The position numbers and the translations under genes are program-made. DNA of 64,000 nucleotides. Origin: an uncultured Flavobacteriaceae bacterium. GTDB lineage: Bacteria > Bacteroidota > Bacteroidia > Flavobacteriales > Flavobacteriaceae. Shown piece by piece: positions 17,633 to 26,150 of the stretch. The stretch is from contig CALSUF010000001.1 of the NCBI GenBank assembly GCA_943789465.1, positions 620,001 through 684,000 of the forward strand, given 5' to 3'. The notes below the pieces were generated by a model. That model was given only the letters and a program-made list of their open reading frames with translations. It was not told where the DNA came from and ran no database searches. Position 1 is the stretch's first letter; every line of letters begins with the position of its first letter.

Positions 17633-18610
17633 TTGAAGAAAATTGAAACCATAAAAAAACCAATCACTTATGAGATGGAGCTTTTCGAAAAGAAATTTCG
17701 ATTGTCCATGTCCAGTCGGGTGGCACTTCTGAACCGTATTACGCATTACATCGTCAATCGGAAAGGGAAACAAATGCGTCCCATGTTTGTGTTTTTGACG
17801 GCAAAAATGATATCCAATGGGGATGTAAGCGAACGTACCTATCGCGGTGCTTCTGTTTTAGAGTTGATTCATACCGCTACTTTGGTGCATGACGATGTGG
17901 TGGATGAAAGCGACCGTCGTCGTGGTTTTTTCTCTATAAACGCACTTTGGAAAAATAAGATTGCAGTTTTAGTGGGCGATTTTTTATTGTCAAAAGGCCT
18001 TCTACTCTGCATTGACAACAACGATTTTGATTTGTTGAAAATAATTTCGGTGGCCGTTCGTGAAATGAGCGAAGGTGAATTGTTACAAATAGAAAAAGCT
18101 AGAAATTTAGATATTACCGAAGCCATCTATTACGAAATAATTCGTCAAAAGACCGCTACGCTCATTGCTGCCTGTTGCAGTTTGGGGGCTGCTTCTGTGA
18201 AACCTCTTTCTGAAGAGGTAGAAACGATGCGTAAATTTGGAGAGCTTATTGGGATGTCGTTTCAAATAAAAGATGACCTATTTGATTATGGCACCCAACA
18301 AATAGGAAAACCAACAGGGATTGATATCAAAGAACAAAAAATGACGCTTCCACTTATTTATGTGCTCAATCACTGTTCTAAAAAAGAAAAAAGTTGGTTG
18401 ATTAATTCTATTAAAAATCACAACAAAGATACCAAACGTGTCAAAGAAGTCATTGCTTTTGTAAAAGACAATGGGGGCTTGGACTATGCCGTTTCTAAGA
18501 TGAAGTCATTTCAAGAGCAGGCTTTAAAATTACTGGAGCCTTTTCCAGAATCACCTTACAAAAATTCATTGATTTTGATGGTGAATTACGTGATTGAAAG
18601 AAATAAATAA
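17633..18610 (+). CDS. polyprenyl synthetase (trans-isoprenyl diphosphate synthase)
   Basis: An all-helical prenyl-chain elongating enzyme, about 325 residues. It probably makes the octaprenyl or similar chain for menaquinone. Seen: GKQMRPMFVFL near residue 45, first aspartate-rich motif HDDVVDESDRRRG, and second motif IKDDLFDYG near residue 215. There is no ATG. An in-frame TTG at 17612 exists, but it lies inside a TAATTTTG -7 box (17607-17614). The TTG at 17633 leads straight into the family's usual N-terminus, so I use it. The gene converges on the next one with five bases between stops. Confidence 0.9.
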   Translation: MKKIETIKKPITYEMELFEKKFRLSMSSRVALLNRITHYIVNRKGKQMRPMFVFLTAKMISNGDVSERTYRGASVLELIHTATLVHDDVVDESDRRRGFFSINALWKNKIAVLVGDFLLSKGLLLCIDNNDFDLLKIISVAVREMSEGELLQIEKARNLDITEAIYYEIIRQKTATLIAACCSLGAASVKPLSEEVETMRKFGELIGMSFQIKDDLFDYGTQQIGKPTGIDIKEQKMTLPLIYVLNHCSKKEKSWLINSIKNHNKDTKRVKEVIAFVKDNGGLDYAVSKMKSFQEQALKLLEPFPESPYKNSLILMVNYVIERNK

Positions 18611-18615
18611 AGGGA

Positions 18616-19890
18616 TTAAAGTCCTAGGTATTCTAACGCTGGGCTTCCAAATTCATAGCCATAAGCCCTCCACGAGTTGGCGTTGCTTTCATATTTCCAA
18701 ACAACTTCTCCATCAGGGGTGACTTCCCACATTCCAAAACCACCTTCACAGATAAGGGTGTTTCCATTAACCAACCGATCTGCACCCGAAATTTTTCCAT
18801 GATATAATTCTTCATCGGTAAAGCTCCAAACGGTAGTGGGTTCATTGTTAGTATTAGGAAGTAATGAAAAAGGTTCCGGAAGCATCAGTTCATAGACGGT
18901 AGATTGTTCCAATCCGTCTGGTCCACTATTGCCATAAACCAAGACGTTGCCTTCTCCAGGCACGCCATTCTCTAATAAATTAGGAAAGTGATTGTTGTAA
19001 AAAGTTCGCGTTCCCAAAGTATTGTTATAAGCACTTGGGTTTCCAAATCTGTAGAGCAAATCGCCTCCTTTATTATAGTTTCCACCTATTGAACTACTCG
19101 CTTCACTAATTGTGGTGCTGTGATCGATAACCCATACTTCACTAAAGAAGTTGACACTGATGTATATAATGTCTTTGACAGTATCGTAGTCAATGCCATT
19201 TGCATGCATGAAATCGCCGTTCGATTCTAAATTATAGTTGATATTAATCTTTTGTGGGTTGTTTGCGACTGAATTGTAATTAAGTGCATTAGAATCATAC
19301 TCTTGAACAATATGATCCCAGCTACGCCATTCCCATTCCACTTGATTTGTCGTAGGATTTACTTCAATTAATTTTTCTACATAAATAGATTCGGTGAAAT
19401 TCACACCTGCATTTTGAGCTGTTGTTGGGTCAATTTCTTCCCACACTAAAAAGATCACATTTCCATTTGGTAGCATTTCAACATCATGGTGCCCGATGTC
19501 ATTGCCATTTATATAATCATAACTCCACTCTTCCGTACCAGTTTCGTCAAAAATTTTAATCACTCCACCATAGCCTCCAAAACTAAAAAAGACTTCGGCT
19601 CTTTTAAACATACCAATACTTTTTCCGTTTGGCAATAATTCAAAGTCGTTTCCAAGTTTTGTTTCAAAATTCCATTCGTGAACGGTATTCCCTTTCTTGT
19701 CTATTAAAAAAGATGTTAAACTTCCGCCTTTAACAAGCAAGCTTAAATTGTCATGAATTTTTTCAGGAACGTACACTGTAACATTCTCAGTTAAAATAAC
19801 TTCGGGTTCAGGGGGGGTTATTTCCGAATCCTTGTTGCAACTAAAAATTAAAGTAATAAATGAAAAAGCAATTATTGTTTTATGTATCAT
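18616..19890 (-). CDS. arylsulfotransferase (ASST)-like lipoprotein
   Basis: A 424-residue lipoprotein with signal peptide and lipobox ending at C18 (LIFSC). The rest matches the ASST-type beta-propeller family: LLPNGKSIG, GHHDVEMLPNGNVIFLVWEE, WEWRSWDH, DFMHANGIDYD, NTLICEGGFGMWEVTPDGEVVW. Characterised members transfer sulfate between phenols in the periplasm, but many flavobacterial members are uncharacterised. No sulfation partner is nearby. It stands alone between convergent and divergent neighbours. Confidence 0.78.
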   Translation of the reverse strand: MIHKTIIAFSFITLIFSCNKDSEITPPEPEVILTENVTVYVPEKIHDNLSLLVKGGSLTSFLIDKKGNTVHEWNFETKLGNDFELLPNGKSIGMFKRAEVFFSFGGYGGVIKIFDETGTEEWSYDYINGNDIGHHDVEMLPNGNVIFLVWEEIDPTTAQNAGVNFTESIYVEKLIEVNPTTNQVEWEWRSWDHIVQEYDSNALNYNSVANNPQKININYNLESNGDFMHANGIDYDTVKDIIYISVNFFSEVWVIDHSTTISEASSSIGGNYNKGGDLLYRFGNPSAYNNTLGTRTFYNNHFPNLLENGVPGEGNVLVYGNSGPDGLEQSTVYELMLPEPFSLLPNTNNEPTTVWSFTDEELYHGKISGADRLVNGNTLICEGGFGMWEVTPDGEVVWKYESNANSWRAYGYEFGSPALEYLGL

Positions 19891-19981
19891 GTTCCAAAAA
19901 TAAACAAAAAAATGTATTATGTATCTAACTTAAATCTCGTATTTTTATGAATCGAAAAAATTTAAAAGAAAAGTATTTAAT

Positions 19982-21934
19982 TTGATATCAAAATCTACCA
20001 TAGATCAAGTATTTGACACTGCCCGTGTAGAGGAAGTGATTGGTGATTTTGTACAATTAAAAAAATCGGGGAGTAACTTTAAAGGTTTAAGTCCTTTTAG
20101 CGAAGAGCGAACCCCAAGTTTTATGGTGTCTCCTGTGAAACAAATTTGGAAAGATTTTTCAACAGGAAAAGGAGGGACTTCGGTTTCGTTTTTAATGGAA
20201 CACGAACATTTTACGTATCCAGAAGCCATCAAATATTTAGCACGAAAATATAATATTGAAGTTGAGGAAACTGTTCAGTCGGATTCCGATAAAGAAGCTG
20301 CAGGGGAACGCGAAAGCATGTACTTAGTCAGTGAATATGCCAGAACCTATTTCCATAATACATTGCTTAAAACAGATGCTGGAAAAGCCATCGGTTTGAG
20401 TTACTTTAAGGAACGTGGGTTTACCGATGAGACGATTAAAGAATTTCAGTTAGGGTATTCTACGGATGCTTGGAGTGGATTGACGGATACTGCCCTTAAA
20501 AAAGGCTATCAGCTCAAATATTTAGAAAGTACGGGGCTTTCAATTGTGAAAGAAACCAAACAGTTTGACCGTTTCAAAGGGCGGGTCATGTTTCCCATTC
20601 ATAGTATGTCGGGACGGGTACTTGGTTTTGGTGGTCGAATTTTAGCTAAAAATGAAAAAGCGGCCAAATATCTCAACTCTCCAGAGAGTGATATTTATCA
20701 TAAAAGTAAAGTGTTGTATGGCATTTACTATGCCAAGCAAACGATTGCTAAAGAGGACAATTGTTATTTAGTAGAAGGATATACCGATGTGATTCAGTTG
20801 TATCAGAAAGGAGTTAAAAACGTGGTCTCTTCTTCAGGAACTGCTTTAACTCCCGACCAGATTCGATTGATCAATCGTTTGACTAAAAACATTACAGTAC
20901 TGTTTGATGGCGATCCTGCAGGAATACGCGCTGCGCTACGAGGAATCGATTTGATTTTGGAGCAAGGTATGAATGTAAAAATTTGCACTTTTCCCGAAGG
21001 TGAAGATCCGGATAGTTTTGCAAAACAAAATACGCTTGAAGAATTACAAACGTACCTCAAGGAAAATGCGAAGGATTTTATTGCTTATAAGGCGTCTTTG
21101 CTCATGGAGGAAGCCCAAAATGATCCAGTGGCAAAAGCCAATCTGATTCGGGATATAGTCACGAGTATTTCTAAAGTAACGGATAATATTCAACGTGAAA
21201 TATATGTAAGGGAATGTTCGCGTATTATGGACATTAGCGAAGAAGTGCTTTTTAGTACGCTGGCTCAAATGGGTAAAAAAGCGCAAAATGACGCTAACAA
21301 ATCCTACAATCAAAAACAGAAAGCTTTTGAGGTTGTGAAGTCTACAGCAGCCCCTATAAAAGTAGATATTCAATATGAGTTAGAGCAAAAAATCATTGAA
21401 ATATTACTTCTTTATGGAAGTCGAAAAGAGTCTTTTGAGGATTTAATACTGAAGGAAAATGACAAAGGGGCACTAGCACTTGAACCTGTCATTCACGAAG
21501 TCAAAGTTTTTGAGAAAATATTTCTGGATTTACAAGAAGATGAAATGCAGTTCACCAATGAAAACTTTAAAACACTGTATTATACGATTATCGACAGTTT
21601 AAACCAGTCGGATGATTTTGTAATTGAAACTTTTGTGAACCATTTAGATCCTGTTTTAGCTTCAGATGTGACTGATATTTTGATGAATGAAGAACGGTAT
21701 AATCTTCATAATTGGGAGAAAAACAATATTTTTCCAAAACAAAAAGATGTCAGTATCGCACAATTGGTAAGTGAAACAATTCTGACGCTTCGTTGTTATT
21801 TAATTGATCGAAAGGTAGATGAAATCAAGCAAGATACCCAAGATGAAGTTGACCACCGAGCCCTTTTAGAAGATGTGTTGAATTATTCTAATTTAAAAAT
21901 GTTGTTGTCAAGAAAATTAAGTCGTGTGCTCTAG
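19982..21934 (+). CDS. dnaG: DNA primase (zinc-binding motif lost)
   Basis: The replicative primase, 650 residues, with a TTG start at 19982 that gives the family's N-terminus. Seen: the N-terminal CHC2-like domain, the catalytic core with GFGGRIL, YLVEGYTDVI near residue 262 and LFDGDPAGIRAA near 307 (metal-binding acidic residues), and a helical C-terminal region for helicase contact. The four zinc ligands of classical DnaG (CPFH and CFGC) are replaced: SPFS at residues 37-40 and DFST at 58-61. The rest of the domain is well preserved, so this is a lineage feature rather than decay. Convergent with the next gene. Confidence 0.95.
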   Translation: MISKSTIDQVFDTARVEEVIGDFVQLKKSGSNFKGLSPFSEERTPSFMVSPVKQIWKDFSTGKGGTSVSFLMEHEHFTYPEAIKYLARKYNIEVEETVQSDSDKEAAGERESMYLVSEYARTYFHNTLLKTDAGKAIGLSYFKERGFTDETIKEFQLGYSTDAWSGLTDTALKKGYQLKYLESTGLSIVKETKQFDRFKGRVMFPIHSMSGRVLGFGGRILAKNEKAAKYLNSPESDIYHKSKVLYGIYYAKQTIAKEDNCYLVEGYTDVIQLYQKGVKNVVSSSGTALTPDQIRLINRLTKNITVLFDGDPAGIRAALRGIDLILEQGMNVKICTFPEGEDPDSFAKQNTLEELQTYLKENAKDFIAYKASLLMEEAQNDPVAKANLIRDIVTSISKVTDNIQREIYVRECSRIMDISEEVLFSTLAQMGKKAQNDANKSYNQKQKAFEVVKSTAAPIKVDIQYELEQKIIEILLLYGSRKESFEDLILKENDKGALALEPVIHEVKVFEKIFLDLQEDEMQFTNENFKTLYYTIIDSLNQSDDFVIETFVNHLDPVLASDVTDILMNEERYNLHNWEKNNIFPKQKDVSIAQLVSETILTLRCYLIDRKVDEIKQDTQDEVDHRALLEDVLNYSNLKMLLSRKLSRVL

Positions 21935-21937
21935 ACC

Positions 21938-22561
21938 TTATTTCTTCTGACGCCCGTGATCGATTAATTCTACAAGATTTGAGACATTTAATTTTTTCAT
22001 CAAACGCAATTTGTAGGTGCTCACAGTTTTTTCATTGATGTCCAATTGATTTGCAATGTCTTTATTTCTTTTTCCCGATGAAATGAGTTTTAAAACTTCA
22101 ACCTCACGTGTTGAAAGTTTCTTGTATAGATTCATGGTTCCTAGACTGTCTTTTTCAAATGTAAGAGTCTCCGCAAGTTCTTTACTGACATAGATACCTC
22201 CTTTGAAAACCTTTAGGATGGCTTTTTTTATAGTGGAGGTGGTCACTGTTTTAGATAAATACCCTGAAGCTCCTGCTTTGATCGCGCTGATCGCATAAAT
22301 ATCTTCTGGATGTGTGCTAAAAATAATAACACTTACATCGTTAAATTCTTTTTTGATCGAACGCAGCACTGTGATTCCATTGATATCAGGAAGGTCTATC
22401 GTCATAAGAACGATGTCTGTATTGGACTTTTTGAGATAGTCTAAAAGTTGCTTTGCAGAGCTGGCTGTGTTTACAATTTTAATGTCTTTTGAGTTTTCAA
22501 AAAACATACGAATCCCATAGCTAACAATGGGTTGATGGTCTGCAACGAGGACTCGAATCAT
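21938..22561 (-). CDS. LuxR/NarL-type response regulator with degenerate receiver
   Basis: A 207-residue regulator with a receiver domain (1-120) and a LuxR-type helix-turn-helix (about 145-205: LSTREVEVLKLISSGKRNKDIA, NEKTVSTYKLRLMKKL). The phosphoacceptor aspartate is replaced by T54 (LMTIDLP), and the acidic pocket reads A7-D8 instead of two acids, while K104 is kept. It therefore probably works without phosphorylation. No histidine kinase is next to it. Three bases separate it from the end of dnaG, and nadE lies six bases upstream in the same direction. Confidence 0.9.
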   Translation of the reverse strand: MIRVLVADHQPIVSYGIRMFFENSKDIKIVNTASSAKQLLDYLKKSNTDIVLMTIDLPDINGITVLRSIKKEFNDVSVIIFSTHPEDIYAISAIKAGASGYLSKTVTTSTIKKAILKVFKGGIYVSKELAETLTFEKDSLGTMNLYKKLSTREVEVLKLISSGKRNKDIANQLDINEKTVSTYKLRLMKKLNVSNLVELIDHGRQKK

Positions 22562-22567
22562 TTTAGT

Positions 22568-23368
22568 TTAGTGTTTTAAATCGTCAGGAATTTCACATAC
22601 AGGAATGGGGTTCATTTTGTGTTTATTGGCAGTATTGTATCGTGAATAAATCTCAAAAACGGTCCGCTCTCTCCCTTCAAAATCATTAATTGTTTTTCCG
22701 TTTTCAACGGCCTTCATGGCCCATTCTAGTTCGGGATACGAAGCTCCAATTTGGTCTTCATCACTTCTCGCATCTCCAAACAAACCGTCACTAGGCGCAG
22801 CTGTTAAGATGCTTTGAGGGATTTCTAAAGATTTTCCTAAATCGTACACTTCCGATTTTAATAGATCGGCAATTGGGCTGAGGTCAACCCCTCCATCTCC
22901 ATATTTTGTATAAAATCCAACACCAAAATCTTCTACTTTATTTCCGGTTCCAGCCACCAGCTTCCCTAAAAGGCCCGCATAATAATAAAGTGTTGTCATT
23001 CGCAAACGTGCTCTGGAGTTTGCCAATGCCATATCTACTGTAGAGGTTTCCCCTTCTAAATTAATTTCAGTTTTGAAACTATCAAAAACAGGACTTAAAT
23101 CAACTCGTGTTGAGCTTACGTTTGGGAATCTTTTTGTAAGTTGTTCAATGTGTTCTTGAGCTCTTGAGACATGACTTTTTGCTTGGTGAATAGGCATTTC
23201 TAAACACATCACATCCAAGCCTGTCATAGCACAAAGTGTTGAGGTTACTGCAGAATCTACCCCTCCAGAAACTCCAATTACAAATCCATTTACGTTTGCG
23301 TTTTCAGCATATTCCTTTAACCATTTGACAATGTATGTGGTTACCATTTTTGTTTTCATAGACGCCAT
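22568..23368 (-). CDS. nadE: NH3-dependent NAD+ synthetase
   Basis: Amidates deamido-NAD+ with ammonia and ATP. In 266 residues: the PP-loop GVSGGVDSAVTSTL near residue 33, RARLRMTTLYYYA near 130, GTGNKVEDFGVGFYTKYGDGGVDLSPI near 160 and LEIPQSILTAAPSDGL. There is no glutaminase domain, so ammonia is the donor. A TACTTTTG -7 box at 23383-23390 on the minus strand precedes it. It is probably co-transcribed with the response regulator downstream. Confidence 0.94.
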   Translation of the reverse strand: MASMKTKMVTTYIVKWLKEYAENANVNGFVIGVSGGVDSAVTSTLCAMTGLDVMCLEMPIHQAKSHVSRAQEHIEQLTKRFPNVSSTRVDLSPVFDSFKTEINLEGETSTVDMALANSRARLRMTTLYYYAGLLGKLVAGTGNKVEDFGVGFYTKYGDGGVDLSPIADLLKSEVYDLGKSLEIPQSILTAAPSDGLFGDARSDEDQIGASYPELEWAMKAVENGKTINDFEGRERTVFEIYSRYNTANKHKMNPIPVCEIPDDLKH

Positions 23369-23382
23369 ATTTAATAGAAGTA

Positions 23383-23390
23383 CAAAAGTA
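23383..23390 (-). promoter_or_regulatory. -7 promoter box of nadE
   Basis: On the minus strand this reads TACTTTTG, an exact TAnnTTTG box, 14 bases ahead of the nadE start codon. No clear TTTG is seen at the -33 position. Confidence 0.5.
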
Positions 23391-23511
23391 AACTATTCTT
23401 AATAATTTATTTTCAATTTTGACTGAATTTAAATAGGTTGAGATTTACAATGCAGTATTAATTTTTAATATAATCTCAACCTTAAACCAAAATAGATTAA
23501 TTACTTTTGTG

Positions 23512-23519
23512 TTTCAAAT
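23512..23519 (+). promoter_or_regulatory. -7 promoter box of gldB
   Basis: TACTTTTG, an exact TAnnTTTG match, lies 18 bases before the TTG start of gldB in the divergent nadE-gldB spacer. The -33 element is not obvious. Confidence 0.5.
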
Positions 23520-23537
23520 GGTATTAAACTTATAATT

Positions 23538-24530
23538 TTGAAACTAAACGGAACGCAATTAAGATCGTTTTATATCTCAAAAAGCATTGTTTTTTTGTTG
23601 GTTATTTGTGTCTTTTCTTGTCAAAAGACATCAAAAGTAGAGAGCGAAATATCTAACATTGATGTGGATATAAATATCGAAAGGTTCGATCAGTTATTTG
23701 CAACTTCATCCCCTTCTGATTTACCAGATTTAAAACAAAAATACCCGTTTTTATTTTCCAAAAGATACTCAGATTCTGTTTGGATTCAACGTATGAACGA
23801 CCCGATTCAACAGCTTCAGAACACAGCTGTAGACAGTGTTTTTGAAGATTTTGCAAACACGGAATCCGAAATATTTAGGTTTTATCAACACCTCAAATAT
23901 TACAATAAAGGACTTAAGGTGCCTCGTTTAATTACGTTGATATCAGATGTTGATTACCGCAATAAAGTGGTGGTTACAGATTCTATCGTGTTAATAGCAT
24001 TAGATACTTACCTAGGTACTGATCACGAGTTTTATGCGAGTTTTTATGATTACATCAAACAAAATTTAAACAAAAGCCAAATTGTGGCTGACTTGGCAAC
24101 AGCTTATGCAGAGCAATTGATTTATCAACCCAAGCGAGCTACGTTTCTAGAAGAAATGATTTACTTTGGTAAACAATTATACCTAAAAGACCTCTTGATT
24201 CCGTTCAAAGAGAACAATGAAAAAATAGGTTATTTGCCAGCGCAATATGACTGGGCAGTAGACAATGAGTTTTATATTTGGCAGTACTTTGTTGAAAAGG
24301 AATTGTTGTACAAAACGGATCGTAAATTATTGTCACGATTTATCATATCGGCGCCTTTTTCACGCTTTAATCTAGAACTGGATAATGAGTCGCCTGGGCG
24401 TCTGGGTCAATACATAGGGTGGCAAATAGTAAAGTCTTATATGGAAAATAATACGATTTCATTAATAGATATGCTTCAGATGGAGGCGACAGAAATTTTT
24501 AATAACGCAAAATTTAAACCAAAAAAATAA
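23538..24530 (+). CDS. gldB: gliding motility lipoprotein GldB
   Basis: A 330-residue lipoprotein required for gliding in Flavobacterium johnsoniae. The signal peptide ends in a lipobox with C28 (CVFSC). Seen: NIERFDQLF near residue 48, KYPFLF, DSVWIQRM, PRLITLISDVDYRNKVV, the DTYLG segment, and SPGRLGQYIGWQIVKSYM near the C-terminus, all typical of GldB. Its biochemical role is unknown. The start is a TTG; no ATG fits. It shares one base with gldC, the usual partner. Confidence 0.93.
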   Translation: MKLNGTQLRSFYISKSIVFLLVICVFSCQKTSKVESEISNIDVDINIERFDQLFATSSPSDLPDLKQKYPFLFSKRYSDSVWIQRMNDPIQQLQNTAVDSVFEDFANTESEIFRFYQHLKYYNKGLKVPRLITLISDVDYRNKVVVTDSIVLIALDTYLGTDHEFYASFYDYIKQNLNKSQIVADLATAYAEQLIYQPKRATFLEEMIYFGKQLYLKDLLIPFKENNEKIGYLPAQYDWAVDNEFYIWQYFVEKELLYKTDRKLLSRFIISAPFSRFNLELDNESPGRLGQYIGWQIVKSYMENNTISLIDMLQMEATEIFNNAKFKPKK

Positions 24531-24868
24531 TGGCAAAGACTCATACTTCAAAGATAGAAATGACCGTAGAATTAGATGAAAATCGTGTGCCAGAAAATTT
24601 ATTCTGGACGGCTCAAGATGGAGGGGTTGCTAATGAAGAAGCCAAAGCCATGATGTTGTCTGTGTGGGATCAAAAAAAGCAAGAAACGCTTCGGATTGAT
24701 TTATGGACAAAAGACATGCCAGTGGATGAAATGAAATTATTTTTTCATCAAACTTTGGTCACGATGAGTGATACTTATTTAAGGGCTACGCAAGACGAGA
24801 AAATGACTGCGACGATGAAAGATTTTTGTGATTATTTTGCTGAGAAATTAGAGCTTGTTAAAAAGTAA
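24530..24868 (+). CDS. gldC: gliding motility protein GldC
   Basis: A small soluble protein (112 residues) of the GldC family, found with gldB in gliding flavobacteria. Seen: the TSKIEMTVELDENRVPE start, WTAQDGG, KAMMLSVWDQKKQETLRIDLWTKDMPVDEM and a C-terminal helix. No signal peptide, so it acts in the cytoplasm; its molecular role is unknown. Its ATG overlaps the gldB stop. Its own stop is one base from the stop of the convergent rodA. Confidence 0.92.
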   Translation: MAKTHTSKIEMTVELDENRVPENLFWTAQDGGVANEEAKAMMLSVWDQKKQETLRIDLWTKDMPVDEMKLFFHQTLVTMSDTYLRATQDEKMTATMKDFCDYFAEKLELVKK

Positions 24869-24869
24869 A

Positions 24870-26150
24870 TTACCACTCATTTAATCGGTTGGAATCTAAT
24901 TTTAAAAAGATAAAAACCAATATTGTAAAAGCCCAAAGACCTGAGCCTCCATAACTAAAAAAGGGCAAAGGAATTCCAATAGTTGGTATAAGCCCCATAA
25001 CCATTCCGACATTAATCAGAAAATGAACAAACAGTATACTGGCTACACTATAACCATAAACCCTACTAAATTGTGATTTTTGTTGTTCTGACAGATACAA
25101 AATCCTTAAAATTAACAGTACAAATAAAATAATAACAGTGCTACTTCCAACGAACCCCCATTCTTCACCAACGGTACTAAAGATGTAATCGGTGTGTTGT
25201 TCTGGTACAAATTTTCCTTTGGTACGCGTACCGTCCATAAAGCCTTTTCCAAAAGTACCTCCAGATCGAATTGCTTTTTCAGACTCATTCAGGTTGTATA
25301 AAATATTCCGTTTCATAGCTTGCAATTTGTCGGGATCTTTTTCTAAGCGAAGCCAAAGTCCAATACGATCTTTTTGGTGATTTTGAAGGACGTTATTGTA
25401 GGCCCATTGAACTCCCAAACACAATCCAATACTGCAAATTAATATTGTAAATACGCCTCTGAATTTTTTCTTTTTGCGTTTAAAAAACAGTTGATACATC
25501 AAAAGCACTCCAGAAAGGACAATGCATACAGATATTGCAGAAAATTTTAAAGTCGCGATTCCTAAAAACGCTACAAATACTGCAAATAAGAGGTAATACT
25601 GAGGAATACCTTCTCTGTAAAATACAAAAAATAAACTTCCAAACACAAGTGTGCTCCCTGCATCATTTTGTAGTAGGATCAAACCTGCAGGAATTACCAC
25701 TAAAATCGCAGCTCTTATCTGATCTTTTTGTTCTTTGATGTTGGTTTGTAGATCGCTAATATACTTGGCTAATGCCAAGGCTGTAGCAAATTTGGCAAAT
25801 TCACTCGGTTGTAAGGTCATGCCTCCTAAATCATACCATGAGATGGCGCCGTTTATTTGTTTTCCAAAAATAAATAATCCAATTAAGGATAGGATGGATC
25901 CTAGGTAAATAATACTGGCAAAGCGTTCGTAAAATTTAGCATCTACAGATAAAATGAGTATAATTAATACAACAGAACTTAGAATGAAAAAGAGTTGTTT
26001 TCCGTAGGGTTTAGTGATGTCTAAATAAGAGACAAATTCACCTGCAGCAGCGGCAGACAAAATATTGAAATACCCAAAAATAACCAGTACTGTAAAAATA
26101 ATTACAGCCATCCAATCCAGTTGAAAACTATTGGCGCGTTTCAGGTTCAT
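24870..26150 (-). CDS. rodA: rod shape-determining glycosyltransferase RodA
   Basis: A SEDS-family peptidoglycan glycosyltransferase with about ten membrane helices, 426 residues. It polymerises lipid II together with PBP2 during elongation. Seen: LQPSEFAKFATALALAKY near residue 115, QNDAGSTLVF near 160, GKGFMDGTRTKGKFVPEQHTDYIFSTVGEEWGF near 300 and the final PTIGIPLPFFSYGGSG. It overlaps the PBP2 gene by four bases and is the last gene of the mre cluster. Confidence 0.95.
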   Translation of the reverse strand: MNLKRANSFQLDWMAVIIFTVLVIFGYFNILSAAAAGEFVSYLDITKPYGKQLFFILSSVVLIILILSVDAKFYERFASIIYLGSILSLIGLFIFGKQINGAISWYDLGGMTLQPSEFAKFATALALAKYISDLQTNIKEQKDQIRAAILVVIPAGLILLQNDAGSTLVFGSLFFVFYREGIPQYYLLFAVFVAFLGIATLKFSAISVCIVLSGVLLMYQLFFKRKKKKFRGVFTILICSIGLCLGVQWAYNNVLQNHQKDRIGLWLRLEKDPDKLQAMKRNILYNLNESEKAIRSGGTFGKGFMDGTRTKGKFVPEQHTDYIFSTVGEEWGFVGSSTVIILFVLLILRILYLSEQQKSQFSRVYGYSVASILFVHFLINVGMVMGLIPTIGIPLPFFSYGGSGLWAFTILVFIFLKLDSNRLNEW

